From positions 1,660,222-1,724,221 of the forward strand of contig KL647307.1 in NCBI GenBank assembly GCA_000727475.1: a DNA stretch of 64,000 bases, given 5' to 3'. Every line of letters begins with the position of its first letter. The first letter of the stretch is position 1. The notes beneath the pieces are model-generated. The model worked only from the letters and a program-made list of their open reading frames with translations. It was not told where the DNA came from and did no database searches. Below, in pieces: positions 1-10,658 of the stretch. This stretch comes from Sarcocystis neurona. Taxonomy: Eukaryota; Apicomplexa; Conoidasida; Eucoccidiorida; Sarcocystidae. Position numbers and translations under genes: made by a program.

Positions 1-2455
1 CGAAGAATAGCCTCTTGTCAAGTTGGACACTGCAAGCAGATGGACGTGCAGACTGGACCAAAGTAGGTCATTCGCCTCTCACACTCTCAATATCTCCCTC
101 TCCACACAGTTTGCGAGGACTCGACGCGTCAACGAGTAAAACTTGTCAACTACAGATGCTCACATTTCTTCTCAGCGTGTCGGCGGGGCACTCGCTCAGT
201 GTTTCGGACCGCATCACCTCAGGTCCGCTACACAAGGGCGACACCAGGCCTGCCCCACGCGGATAAATTTTGAAGTTTCTGTGTTCTCTATCAGAACAGA
301 AACCACTCTCTTTATCAGTGTTCGAGTCCCCTATTTTGCTCCAGTCTGCACGTCCATTTGCCTGCATTGCTCACGCTCACGACAGATTGGTACTCGCGCT
401 TCTGTTTCTACTTGCGAACCGGAGGTATGTCTGTCTCGGCAGACAAATCTACGCAAGCAAGTCGTTTTCTCCGACGCCGTAGTTGAAGGCACACAAGCGT
501 TAAACAGTGTCGATGTAAGAACTGCCAGTGCAAAGAGGTGACTCTAAATACGGATCACGCTGTTATTCAGATAGAATGCAGGTCTGGAGCGACACCGTTT
601 TCGAAAACATCCGCAGGTGTGTAACGTTTTTAATGCTGTGCAACCGGGCTGCTCACCCCACGCCGTCAGCCTCACCTCACGCAGTTCGGTCATGTTTTGA
701 AGTTTCTTTGTTCTTCGTCTAAACACAAGGCACTTTGTTCACCCACGCATGAAAAGAAACGTGTACAGGAGGCTGGATATGGTTTCCGTGTACACAGCTG
801 ACGCCATCATCCCCGCAGGTGCTGCAGAATATAGCAGTCCGTACAGAGGCACTATTTTTAATTAATTGTCTTCCACCGGTTATATTGTGACCTTCCACAG
901 CAGGTTACGAAGCCTCACGATGTACAATAAATTGGAGCGAGGCACGATTACACCTACCTGCGTTAGACGGTCAAGGGGGGATGAATTCAAGCCATGCACT
1001 GCGGTGAATTCTAAGAGGCGCTACACTACGCAGATTGGCGGAACCCATCGTTAAAATAGACTGAAGAGCACTCGCAGTGTAATTCTGGGAAGACGCGTAA
1101 ATCGCAGTTCAGAGAAGTCGTACACTGACTACAGTCCGCCATCAACCCCAGCACGTTTTGCGATCACCGCACCAAGGAGCGCATTTCGGGACCACTGCTT
1201 GGGTGAACGCAAGGTATCGATAGAAAGAATAAGCCGGCGTCGTTCAAACGTGATAATGCGACAGGACATTTCTACCACTGTAGACAATTATGGCTGAATA
1301 TACAATTTGTACCCCCCTTGTTTACAGCTTCCGCCAAATGTAGTCGGAGAGTAGCTCGTCCCAGGCTGCTTCATTTCCACGGGCTGTAGGTCGCGCACTA
1401 CCGAAGCTGCCAGAACTTGTGTATCCTCTCGGTTGTGTGATTGTAGTGGAGTCCGTGTTCCGCGTCGCCGCAGTTAGCTACGTAAACAGCGTGGAACCTG
1501 CGCTGCCTACGCTTGTGCGATCCGTCACTTAGCAGCCCGCCGTGAGGCCACACATTGACGCCGCAGCTAGTAGGCCGCCCTTGTACAGAACAAACGTCTG
1601 TCTATGTTGAAACTCTTGGGGAAGTTCTCTGAGGTTTGTTGTCTTTGCAAAAGGTGTCACGATAACCTTGCACTTCAATTAGATACCATGAATGCATATG
1701 CGTGTAAGGGTGAACTTTCCGCGCAAGTATTTCTGAGACGCGTCTCTGGCGCAAAAACGCTGCAGCAGGCTTCGGCTACACTGTTGCTCAGTGTAATAAA
1801 GGCAGAGCTTGCCTTAGGGTGAGAGCAGCAACAACACCGCAAAATTTTTGATCCTTAGCAAGCGAAACTTTGCTCTGCGAGGTATGGCCACAATGACCAT
1901 CTCCTTACAACGAAATTGCCAGTCTCACAGGAGCAGAAGCACCTGGAACCGTCACGTCTCTCTGCATCAGGAGGGTATCTAGGCAGGAACTTAACGTCGC
2001 GAAGGCCTAAATTCAACAGTTCGCGTGGGCCCAAGTCGCTTTCAAGACTGTGTACTGAGCCGATGGGGAATGAGGCATCTGTCACAAGTGAGGAACACAA
2101 GACGGTCGAAAGCCTGCTTCCGCTTGCGTGGTGTCTGTAGTTCACGACTACGTAAGGTGCTTTGCGGGTCGTGCAGTATCCCAGCTTGCCTTCTTTTCCT
2201 CAACGAGCCATCCAGCCGGTTTTGTGCTTCATCGTGCTGCTTTCCGGATTTCAGTCCCCCTCGGAAGATGTCTTCAGAGCATTCGACCTGTGCCTTGGGC
2301 CGTGAACGATGTTCGAGGATCTATTTTTGCCTGCGAGACCAGTGTGCGTCCCTGTAACTATGTAGTATTGTTGCATGTGGGGACGGCCCCAGGCCTAATG
2401 CGTAACACTTTTCTGTGCACCAGAATGGAAGACTGCTTTTTTGTCTGTGTTACAG
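1..2455. other. Upstream region, probably intron(s) of the EGF gene; no exon supported
   Basis: Sequence of ordinary complexity without CAG arrays or TA microsatellite. Short open frames exist on both strands, but none shows an EGF-like cysteine pattern, a signal peptide or another recognisable domain. Because the first visible EGF exon starts in mid-codon, at least one exon of that gene must lie further upstream, either here in a form I cannot recognise or left of the window. Confidence 0.5.
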
Positions 2456-2593
2456 GCTGCGAAAGCGGAGGACGTGAGTTTTGTTCTAACCTCCCCAATG
2501 CAACTGGCTGCGTCTCCGTTGGCCCAGACTTTCAATGCTCATGCAAAGCCGGTTACACACCGCAAGGCGCTAACCTGCACTCAGCCTGCTCTG
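2456..2593 (+). CDS. EGF protein exon: EGF module 1
   Basis: One EGF module with six cysteines (CESGG..C..C..QCSC..AC). The acceptor is TTACAG and the donor G|GTGAGT; phase 1 at both ends. This module lacks the D-x-D/N-E-C calcium-binding opening found in the next three. Confidence 0.82.
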
Positions 2594-5217
2594 GTGAGTT
2601 CAGCTCAACAACGTGCGCTTGCATGTTTCCCTCAAACGCTCTCGGTTGTACCGCAGCAGTGGCTGCCGTGGACATCTGAGATTGTGCTTGCACTGGGCGC
2701 GCGATCGACCGTCCGGCAGAAATCAGAAACCCCCAGGGCAACCGTATCAAGGTCCTTTTTCTAGGCACACTCTAACGTCGGTTGTGAATATCCTTTATTA
2801 TTCTCAGTCAGCCTTGGTGCAGCACCAAAGTGCACCTAGACAAACCTCTAAATCTAACCTCCATTATCCTCGCTTTATCCCTCTATAGATGTTTCAGACC
2901 TATGATCTGGCACCTGGCGACGTATTCGCAGGGACGACAGCATTCGTGAGCCACATATCACAAGACAAAGATGCACAGTTCTTTCTGTAGTCGGGCGGTC
3001 AACCGCCCAACTCTGATCATGGCTAAAGTCTCCACACGTATCTTCCCAGCATGTGGTGGCGTGGGTTGTCCTCAGATATTGACGAATGCGCCAATGGCCA
3101 AGCTCTATGCGAGGTGAAATTGCTTCACTCCTACTGCATAAACACCCCAGGCAGTTTTGAGTGCAAGTGCAACCAATATAGAGAACAGCAAGGCGACGAA
3201 TGCGTAGGTAAGCCCCTTTTTCTGGAGTGCTCGCATGGTGGCTAGCCTCGTCGACCTAATTTTTCCGAGATTCTGGCAGTTTAGTTGTGCGCGAAGCTGT
3301 GCCACGTGTTACATAGACGGGCAAGATTTAGACGCGCTTCCACGTACAGCTCGTGCGTTGCTGAACTTGGGATCACGTGAGTGGCGTTAGTGTCACAGTA
3401 GTAGTTGATTACGTCTTGAATTTGAATCCACACCCACCAGGTTGTTGGTGGTTGACTATTTTCCAAGCTCACGCCTGCAATCGTCAAGGAGGCCGACACT
3501 GGTGTCTTCACCTGCAACATCCGACGTTTTGCAGTTGTCTTTCCATCCTCTGTGACAGATATCAACGAATGTCTTGTCAACAGAGGAGGTTGTCTGGAGT
3601 TCAGCGACTGTATCAACAACGATGGAGCTCCCGTCACTTGCAGATGTTGGAAGGGTTACGGCGGCAACGACGGCAAACCAGGGAGGGCGTGCCAAGGTGA
3701 GGATTTTGTAGACGCAAATTTGCTGGAAGCCGGTAATCTGCGATCCGAGATCTGATATTGCTCAGTGCAGCTTGTAACGTAGACGGCTTATCCCTTGCTG
3801 CTCTCTCCAGAAACTGCTGGCCAATTGTGCAGCATGCGTTCTCTACTTCACCGTTGTTTCTACTGGGAGGCTTTGCAAAGTTGCTGGGTGTGGACAAGGT
3901 GGCCTTTTCCGTTTGTTACTGTCGTTGTCAATCAAGCATCTATAATTTTCTTTGCTTGTTTGTCGACATGCAGATATTAACGAATGTGACGAACCCGACC
4001 ACTGCGATGAAAACTCCGTATGCGTTAACACGCCAGGGTCTTTCCGTTGTGATTGCAAGCCAGGTTTTGCCAAGGAGGACGAGGGCCGCTGTGAAAGAAT
4101 CAGTTTCTGTGTCTCTGGCGACAACGACTGTGATCCAGTTTTTGCGGACTGCACAGATGTTCCCGGCACTTACAAGTGCAGTTGCAAGGAGGGATTCGAA
4201 GGCAACGGGAAAAAAGGGAGTTGCAGACGTGAGTCGGTACGGAAATAGTGTACACCCGTTCCACAGTCATACGAAGTCCGGGGGCAACAGGATGGATTTG
4301 CTTATTTTTGAGGTTACGCGGTGCCCGAAATGCGCTGCTTTACGAGAAGTTTACGCGTAACTTTTTGCCGTCTGCTGTGTGACATATATGGTAACTACAG
4401 AACACACGCACGCAGGAAGTAGCTGTGTGACTGCAGTAGTCACCATCGGCGTACGCATTTCGCACGCTTAAGTGAAGGACATTTGTCTAAAAAGGTATCG
4501 TTTCAGTAGTGAGCTATTGTTAGCATGTCGAATAGGTGGTGAGATTCACCTCCGATTTTTTGCGTGTGACACCACTTTTCACTTCTTTAAATTTATTTTT
4601 TCAGCACTGGCAAGTGAGTTGAGACATTTTAGATCCATGCAGGCTCTTGCTTGTCTTTTCATTGTGTTGAAGGATGTCAACAAAACCGCTGCGTTGTTAG
4701 CGTAGATGATGCCATTTCCCTGTGAATTGCTGAAAGGGTCTGGTGACAACGCGTTTTTTGAAAGCGCAGTACCACGTGAGCCTACTCTACACTTGCATGC
4801 TCGTGCAGGTCAGACTCTGTTTCACGCTTTCATGCAGCGTTGACACTTGAGTCATGTGGCATTAGAGCTTAAGTTGAACCCTGTGTTTTGCCTACAGCCC
4901 TTCCTGGACAAGAACATAGGGCGTGCGAGTTACAGGGCCACCAGTGTGGATCGTACGAGAGGTGTGCTGCCGACGAGGTCAACGTTGGCAAGTACATGTG
5001 TAAAGTGCTTTCTCGAGGCGAACAACTACATGTGCTGGTGAACGAGGGGCTTTCATCGGAAACGCCCTTCTGGATCTGGAGCTGCGTGGTTGCGGGATGT
5101 GTAGTCATTCTGGTTGCTCTCTTTATTGCGCTGAGTAGGTGGTATGGTGCATGTGTATTTGTAAGGAAGAAAACGAGACAGGTCTCTTCCATTCTCAGCC
5201 GTACTGCGCCGAATTAG
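2456..5217 (+). CDS. EGF-module type I membrane protein, micronemal adhesin-like (3' part of gene)
   Basis: Five exons (2456-2593, 3076-3207, 3559-3696, 3974-4228, 4898-5217) encode five complete six-cysteine EGF modules, a final cysteine-rich stretch with four cysteines, one hydrophobic segment of about 21 residues (around VVAGCVVILVALFIAL) and a tail of about 25 residues that is basic and ends at a TAG at 5215-5217. Modules 2 to 4 begin with D-I-D/N-E-C, the signature of calcium-binding EGF. Every internal intron is phase 1, so each module is a symmetric cassette. Coccidian proteins of this build are typically microneme adhesins, carried to the parasite surface and cut within the membrane by rhomboid proteases during invasion; that role is inferred. 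The small residues (A-G) early in the membrane segment fit a rhomboid site. The four introns of 277-669 bases hold nothing else I can recognise. The N-terminus with signal peptide is not in the window, so I cannot name the family member. Confidence 0.85.
3076..3207 (+). CDS. EGF protein exon: EGF module 2, calcium-binding type
   Basis: Begins DIDEC after a CTCAG acceptor and ends at G|GTAAGC. It contains six cysteines and the NTPGSFECKC core typical of calcium-binding EGF. Phase 1 at both ends. Confidence 0.87.
3559..3696 (+). CDS. EGF protein exon: EGF module 3, calcium-binding type
   Basis: Begins DINEC after a GACAG acceptor and ends at G|GTGAGG. Six cysteines, with a longer loop between cysteines 5 and 6 (WKGYGGNDGKPGRA). 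Phase 1 at both ends. Confidence 0.86.
3974..4228 (+). CDS. EGF protein exon: EGF modules 4 and 5
   Basis: A 255-base exon with two modules. The first opens DINEC and has the NTPGSFRCDC core. The second opens ISFC and has VPGTYKCSC. Acceptor ATGCAG, donor GTGAGT, phase 1 at both ends. The two modules have no intron between them, unlike modules 1 to 3. Confidence 0.87.
4898..5217 (+). CDS. EGF protein last exon: cysteine-rich half-module, membrane segment, cytoplasmic tail
   Basis: Starts after CCTACAG in phase 1. It has four cysteines (ACEL, QCGS, RCAA, MCKV), a membrane-proximal spacer, then WIWSCVVAGC and further hydrophobic residues. The tail (WYGACVFVRKKTRQVSS and beyond) is basic and ends with a TAG stop. 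There is no acidic-plus-tryptophan C-terminus of the kind used by some micronemal proteins to contact the glideosome connector; the only tail tryptophan is beside the membrane. Confidence 0.83.
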
Positions 5218-8200
5218 TCACGAACTATATAGGAAAGCACCGCTTCGCCCTCACGAACAGCCACAATCTGGAAAGGCAGAGATACACCCGTACTTTGACG
5301 GATGTTGCACCACACTTTTGCCATCGGCTTACCATATAGGCACCTCATTTCTGATGCTGTGCGTTGATGAAGGCAACATAAAGACAGGATGAGGCGACGT
5401 GAGAGGCTGTGTTATGCACCGTGTGCATTACAGGGGTCTTCAAGAAGCGTTTGACACGCCGCAGGCGAGACGACGAGGGGGAACTTTTATATGGAACAGG
5501 TAAGTCAACAGAAGCGTATACGCACTTGTAGGACGTCCATCTCGCAAAGAGGATTCTAAGCTCCGGTAGGGATGTCAAGGACGACTACCAAAGGCGTTTT
5601 CACTTCGTGACGTCTGTGTGATCGTTCCCTGTTATAGTTTCACCTCTGCCCGTGCCTGCTAGCTCTGTACTCATGTACATGTATACATGAATACACGTAA
5701 TACTTCTGCGAGTAGACACTCACGTGTGCGTCGTTCTAAGTGTGCATCCAGACGTGTGCAGGGGAGCCTTTTCATTTATGTGCTCTTTGTTCAGGCCAAG
5801 GTTACGACTACGGTGCTGCAGCGACCTACTGAAGACACCCTCAGATGGCAAATTTGTCCCCAGTAGTCGTTCAGTGCCTTACAAGCCGCCGAATTATCGC
5901 ACGACAAGGTTTGGGGAAGGAGACCGATTTGTCAGCAAAGAACCAGGTGGTGAATCTAGTAATAGGGCTATTTGAACGCTACGTCATTAGTCAGGAAGCA
6001 AGACAACTTACTGTTGCATACGCTTCTTTAAAAAAAATGTGGGGGTGCAAGTCTAGTTCACGACTTGAAGAAGTCGAATTTGTCTGTTCCTTAGTTTTGA
6101 GGTCTTCGATACATTTGAAATATGTCTGACAATCACCGTGCACCTGAATATCCGACAATATTACCCACTTGCGTAGCATTCGTTCCTGCGGTATGCGCCT
6201 GGGTGCAAAATGACCGGCAATATTTGTTGATCTTTAGGAATTGATGAGTGTCAACTTCTTAGGGTCTTATTTATTTTCGAGGTATGTAGTACATCTCTGT
6301 CCTGGTGAGCTTCAATTTGTGTTACCACGTCGGTATGGAATTCTCCAGTAAGTTACCTTTGGGCTATAGTGGTACTTAAAAAAACCCGAGTGTCTCGAAC
6401 AATGGTAGGTGCACTTGAACCTTCTCCGTTCACGTCTTACAGGTGAACAAAGGAGCCGTATTCTCAAGAGCCACATATTTGTGGTCTCCAGATTCTTGCT
6501 GCCGACGGTGTACTGAGTGCTCGATGTGTAGCGGGTGAGACGTGCGGGCTACTCTCAACCGAGCAATACCTTCCACTTTTTGCAAATTCTTCCCGAGTAG
6601 GCTTTCTGAGGAATCAGCGGGCACAACGCTGACACACTGCTGCTCGAGTAGTGCGATGTCTATCGTGCTCAATATTAGGTGGTCAGCGCCGCGAGAACGT
6701 CACTGTAAGATATCCTTATGGCCACGGGAAAGCATATGTGTTTACTGGTGTGCAGTTCAGAGGATGTGACGACTTCTGCATCTAGGTGATACATGCACTG
6801 TTGGTACAACGGGTATCCCAACCTCACGTCGTCCTCATGATCGTATGTGGTGAGTTCACGTGATCTAACGCGTGCGGCGGTTGCCGCGTTCACTCCCTTA
6901 GACATGTTCGGAACTCCGGTGCCGGCGTGGCAGTGAGGATTGCAAGTTGCTCCCCCAGGTGTATACGTCCGCCGGGCTCATATGACCTTCTTGGCGACAA
7001 AATAGTACCATACAGTCACTTGCGAAGATATTGCACGGATAAGTGCACTCGCTAACCGAGTCGTATCCACGCGGGAGCCTTCCCTGCTTGTGAATGGACG
7101 GCGTCTTCTTGAATGTAGGAACTTGCGAACGGGTCTCAACTGAAAAAATTTCCATCGTCGACACCCTTAGGCTTGCTTATACATATGTGCCTCAGAAGCC
7201 TGAGGTCCTGGACGAGAACCAGAAACGATGGGAAATACGCAGAATACCTTCAAAATTGGCATAAACTAGATATTTGTCTGTTCAAACATCTTTACATTCC
7301 GACACTATAAAGTTGTATCCACAGTTCAAAATAGCTCTGACACTATACAATAACCAGTCCGCAAGAACATTCTTGAATCTGCGAACTGATGATGTACTTG
7401 ATTAATTTTGGTACAGCAGGAGCAAGTAGCAGAGTTGTTACCACTGGCGTAAAACGGGAAGTGACGGAGCGTGAAACCGGCCGAATTGTGACAGAACCTA
7501 GAGCTTCACAAAATGTATGGGTCCGAGTTCCGACACGAAGGTGAGTGTGAGAGCATTTGTGAGCGACGTCCTCGGCCTCACTGATGGAAAGCATGTCTTT
7601 TCACACTTTGTAATGGCTGAGAATCTCGTGTGGTAATCCGCGCCACCGTAGGTTCCACGTAACGACTTTTTCCGAATTTACTTGCTTCGTGTGATAAGGA
7701 GGATTCGCGCTGCCTCCACGAGAGCAATTTTAGCTGCGCCGCTCCACACAAAGGAAGACACGTGCTTAAACTGAAGGCTCAGTATTACAAAATCAAGTTG
7801 CTGGGTGCATAGGACCACTGTGCGTGGGCTTTACACGGAAAGACGGGGTGCTGGGAAGTCTGGCCCCAGGCGCAGAGTCTGCGCCTTCTTGCTGAGAAGC
7901 TGAAGGAAATGAAGAAAGCGCTCAGAAAAAATAATTGAATGTTACAATGCCTTTGTCAGGGTGGTTGTTGCTGTTACCGTTAGTATTGGTTCGAAGCGCG
8001 AAGCTTCTCTTGTAGCCCTTTTCCAGTCTGTTCTGTAAGAGTAGTCCAGACGGTAGCTGAGACATTTTTGCTGGTAACTGATTCAAGTGCGACTCAAGTC
8101 GCCACTGGCCGCCCAGGTGCCCAATCTGCTCACCCTATCCCCGCCAATGCAGCATTTCTCTTTTCTGCCGACAACAGCACACTTGTTGCACGTGTAGTTC

Positions 8201-10658
8201 TGACTTAGCAGGCTGCACTCGGGTACACGTGTTGTTCCGGACTGACCAACGTCGCTCACTCTCCCTTCCAGAGACTCAGAAGAATGGACCTTTGGCCTTC
8301 AGCAAGCCAAGAAACTTCCTGCGTCTGTTCACGTGGAAAGCAGAATTGCAACGCAGTCTCCCGTCTAGACTCTCTCGTAGTGTGTAGACGCACAACATAT
8401 ACATATATATACACACACGTACAGGTTCAAAATGTGAGCACGTGTCTCCCCTTTTGCAAGTTTGTCTGCCACGTGTTGACAACTTGCGTACAACCCTGAC
8501 TTCTGCCTTTACGAGTTGCACGAATATACGGAAACAGAGCAAGCCCCTCTTGGAGCAAAGAGCCACGGCGTGGACCTTTGGAGCGAGCGCTGTATGACGT
8601 CGAGCCTTGGAGTCGGTACATGGACTGAGGAGAACATAAAAAGACGTAGTCTCCAAGGTAGACTCTTCAGACAACCTGGACAGCATATCAGTTCTTGCAC
8701 CACGTCAAGCCGTGGGCGTTCGCGCCTTGCAGCGCGAATGTAAGGGTCGCGTTTCCAGCTGGATGTGGAACAAGCAGCAGAAGCAGCGTAAACAGAAGTC
8801 ACTGTAAAGAATCGCTGTGGTCGGCTCTCAGCGTCAACTAGTGTTTCTGTCTGCTGAAGCGTTAAAAGCAAATGCCGCACACTGCTCGTTGCTCACTCAC
8901 GCAGTTCTTATATTCACCAGCAAAAGAAGACACAACATGTAAAATCGCTTGGGCCGGCAGATCTGTCTGCGTTTATGACTACGGAAGCACGGGTGTGTAC
9001 AATCAAATCAGTCATAAAGGAGCCTTCCCAAACGCAGTACAGTGTACTTCCCCAAGGATGCGCACTGAAGAACACATTATTCCAAACCAAAATTTCCCAT
9101 GTATGTTCCCTGCTGAGCGGGACGCGTTATAAACATGTCAGCCAAGAATGCTATGCAGAAACGCGAAAATTCAGAACTGTACGGACGCTGCCGCTACAGG
9201 AAAGCATCACACACAACTGAAACTATAGCACTTCTGAACGATTGCTTACAAGCAGCAACACTGGCGTACCAACGACACCTCCACATTATGTGTGACATAC
9301 AATCTTTACGCGTATACGCTCCCGGGATATCTGAGCCACAATAAACTGCTACACTGTGTACCTTAATACACGGACGGGCAGTCAAAAACTGGAACACCGA
9401 CGAACAAGAATTCCCCCCTTATCGGCAAGTACAACAGCATCCTGCTCCTCCACCGAGCAGACCAGGAAAACTGTGTCCGCAACGAAAGAAACACACTTCT
9501 TGCTGCAGAGTGTTCTACAGATCTCTTATTTATTACAACAAAAATCGCACCACAGAATACTGTAACTACGGAGAGCCTGATCGGTTCCTGCAACACAGTC
9601 GCAGCGGCTCCGTTTCCCCATTACCATGAGTCTTACCATAGAACATTGAAACTACGGAGTTTGTGATCAGCTTCTGCAACACCCTCTGGACGCCTCCCTT
9701 TCCCCAATACCATGGGTCTTATGCATAACCATCTCTAAACGTATAAAGTTACAGCCGGACTGTATTACTGCGGAAATGTTGTCACCGTAAAGAAGTATCA
9801 TTCACAATTGGATCCAGGGCTCCTGGAAAATTTCTCCAGGACACTAAATGCTACATCGATCTTATGAAGGCCCTAGCCATGTCTGAGCATGTTCACGTAT
9901 ACGTCGGAAAGCTTGCATACACAAAAGTGCCGACGCACGCATAGACAGATGACAGATTCGAGCCCGGCACAATTGTGCGAAGCCTTCCCACGAGCGTGTG
10001 TGGTAAGGCGCACTATTGCTCAGCGGAATTTAACGGCTATCCTCAAGAGAGGCCGCAGCCTACTAGATGCAAGAAGCAGTTCGTGTAACGTGTTGAAGAG
10101 GTTGACGATTTCTTGCCAGAGAACTTCCTGCCGTGCTACAGCTTCCTGTTGGTAATTTCTTTTGAGATCTGCACGGGTTGTTTCATCAGTTCCTTTATTT
10201 GCACATTAGAGACGTACGGGCAAACATGATTATTGCCTCAAACATTCTCTGTGTTTCTTCTTTCGAACACGTCTTTTCCCTCAAGTCACCACCAAGAGAA
10301 GCAATTCTAAATTCGCAGCACTTGACTGGCAGCAACGCCGTCACTTCGTGACCGCAGATAGGAACGTGAGCTAGGCTTGGACGCATTTGCGGTGCTGCAG
10401 GAGTAGCGCGCAGCCGCACTGCATGAAAATGTGGCGATAAAATTTATTACGCCAGGAACGAATGCGTGTCCTGCTGTCTCTCTCGCTCTGTTCGCTGTGT
10501 TGTTCCTCGTATTTCTTCCGATGTTGTATTTAGATGTATCCGTATGCATGTGTGTGCATAAGTTTTGGAACATGTAGTGTAGAGCTATCTACGTACACGT
10601 ACACTTGTGGAAATAAAGATGTTCCGGGCATTGCCGGGTTTGTCATCGTACAATGCCG
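5218..10658. other. Intergenic region, no gene supported
   Basis: About 5.4 kb of balanced composition. Open frames are all shorter than 140 codons, overlap on both strands, and show no domain, signal peptide or membrane pattern. There are almost no CAG arrays and only one short TA run (8395-8420). An imperfect 86-base tandem duplication lies at 9552-9727. The region would hold the 3' end of the EGF gene on the left and the 3' end of the minus-strand gene on the right, so the two flanking genes converge on it. Confidence 0.6.
9552..9727. repeat. Imperfect tandem duplication, period about 86 bases
   Basis: Two adjacent diverged copies share, in order, AACTACGGAG, TGATC, TTCTGCAACAC or TCCTGCAACAC, CTCC.TTTCCCC, ATACCATG or TTACCATG, and GTCTTA. 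The first copy runs about 9552-9638 and the second about 9639-9727. No coding potential is seen across it. Confidence 0.7.

Noticed and set aside
5218..10658. Several 60-136 codon frames between the EGF gene and the minus-strand gene
   Set aside because: No domain, no consistent strand, no codon or splice pattern; frequencies are as expected for random sequence of this composition.
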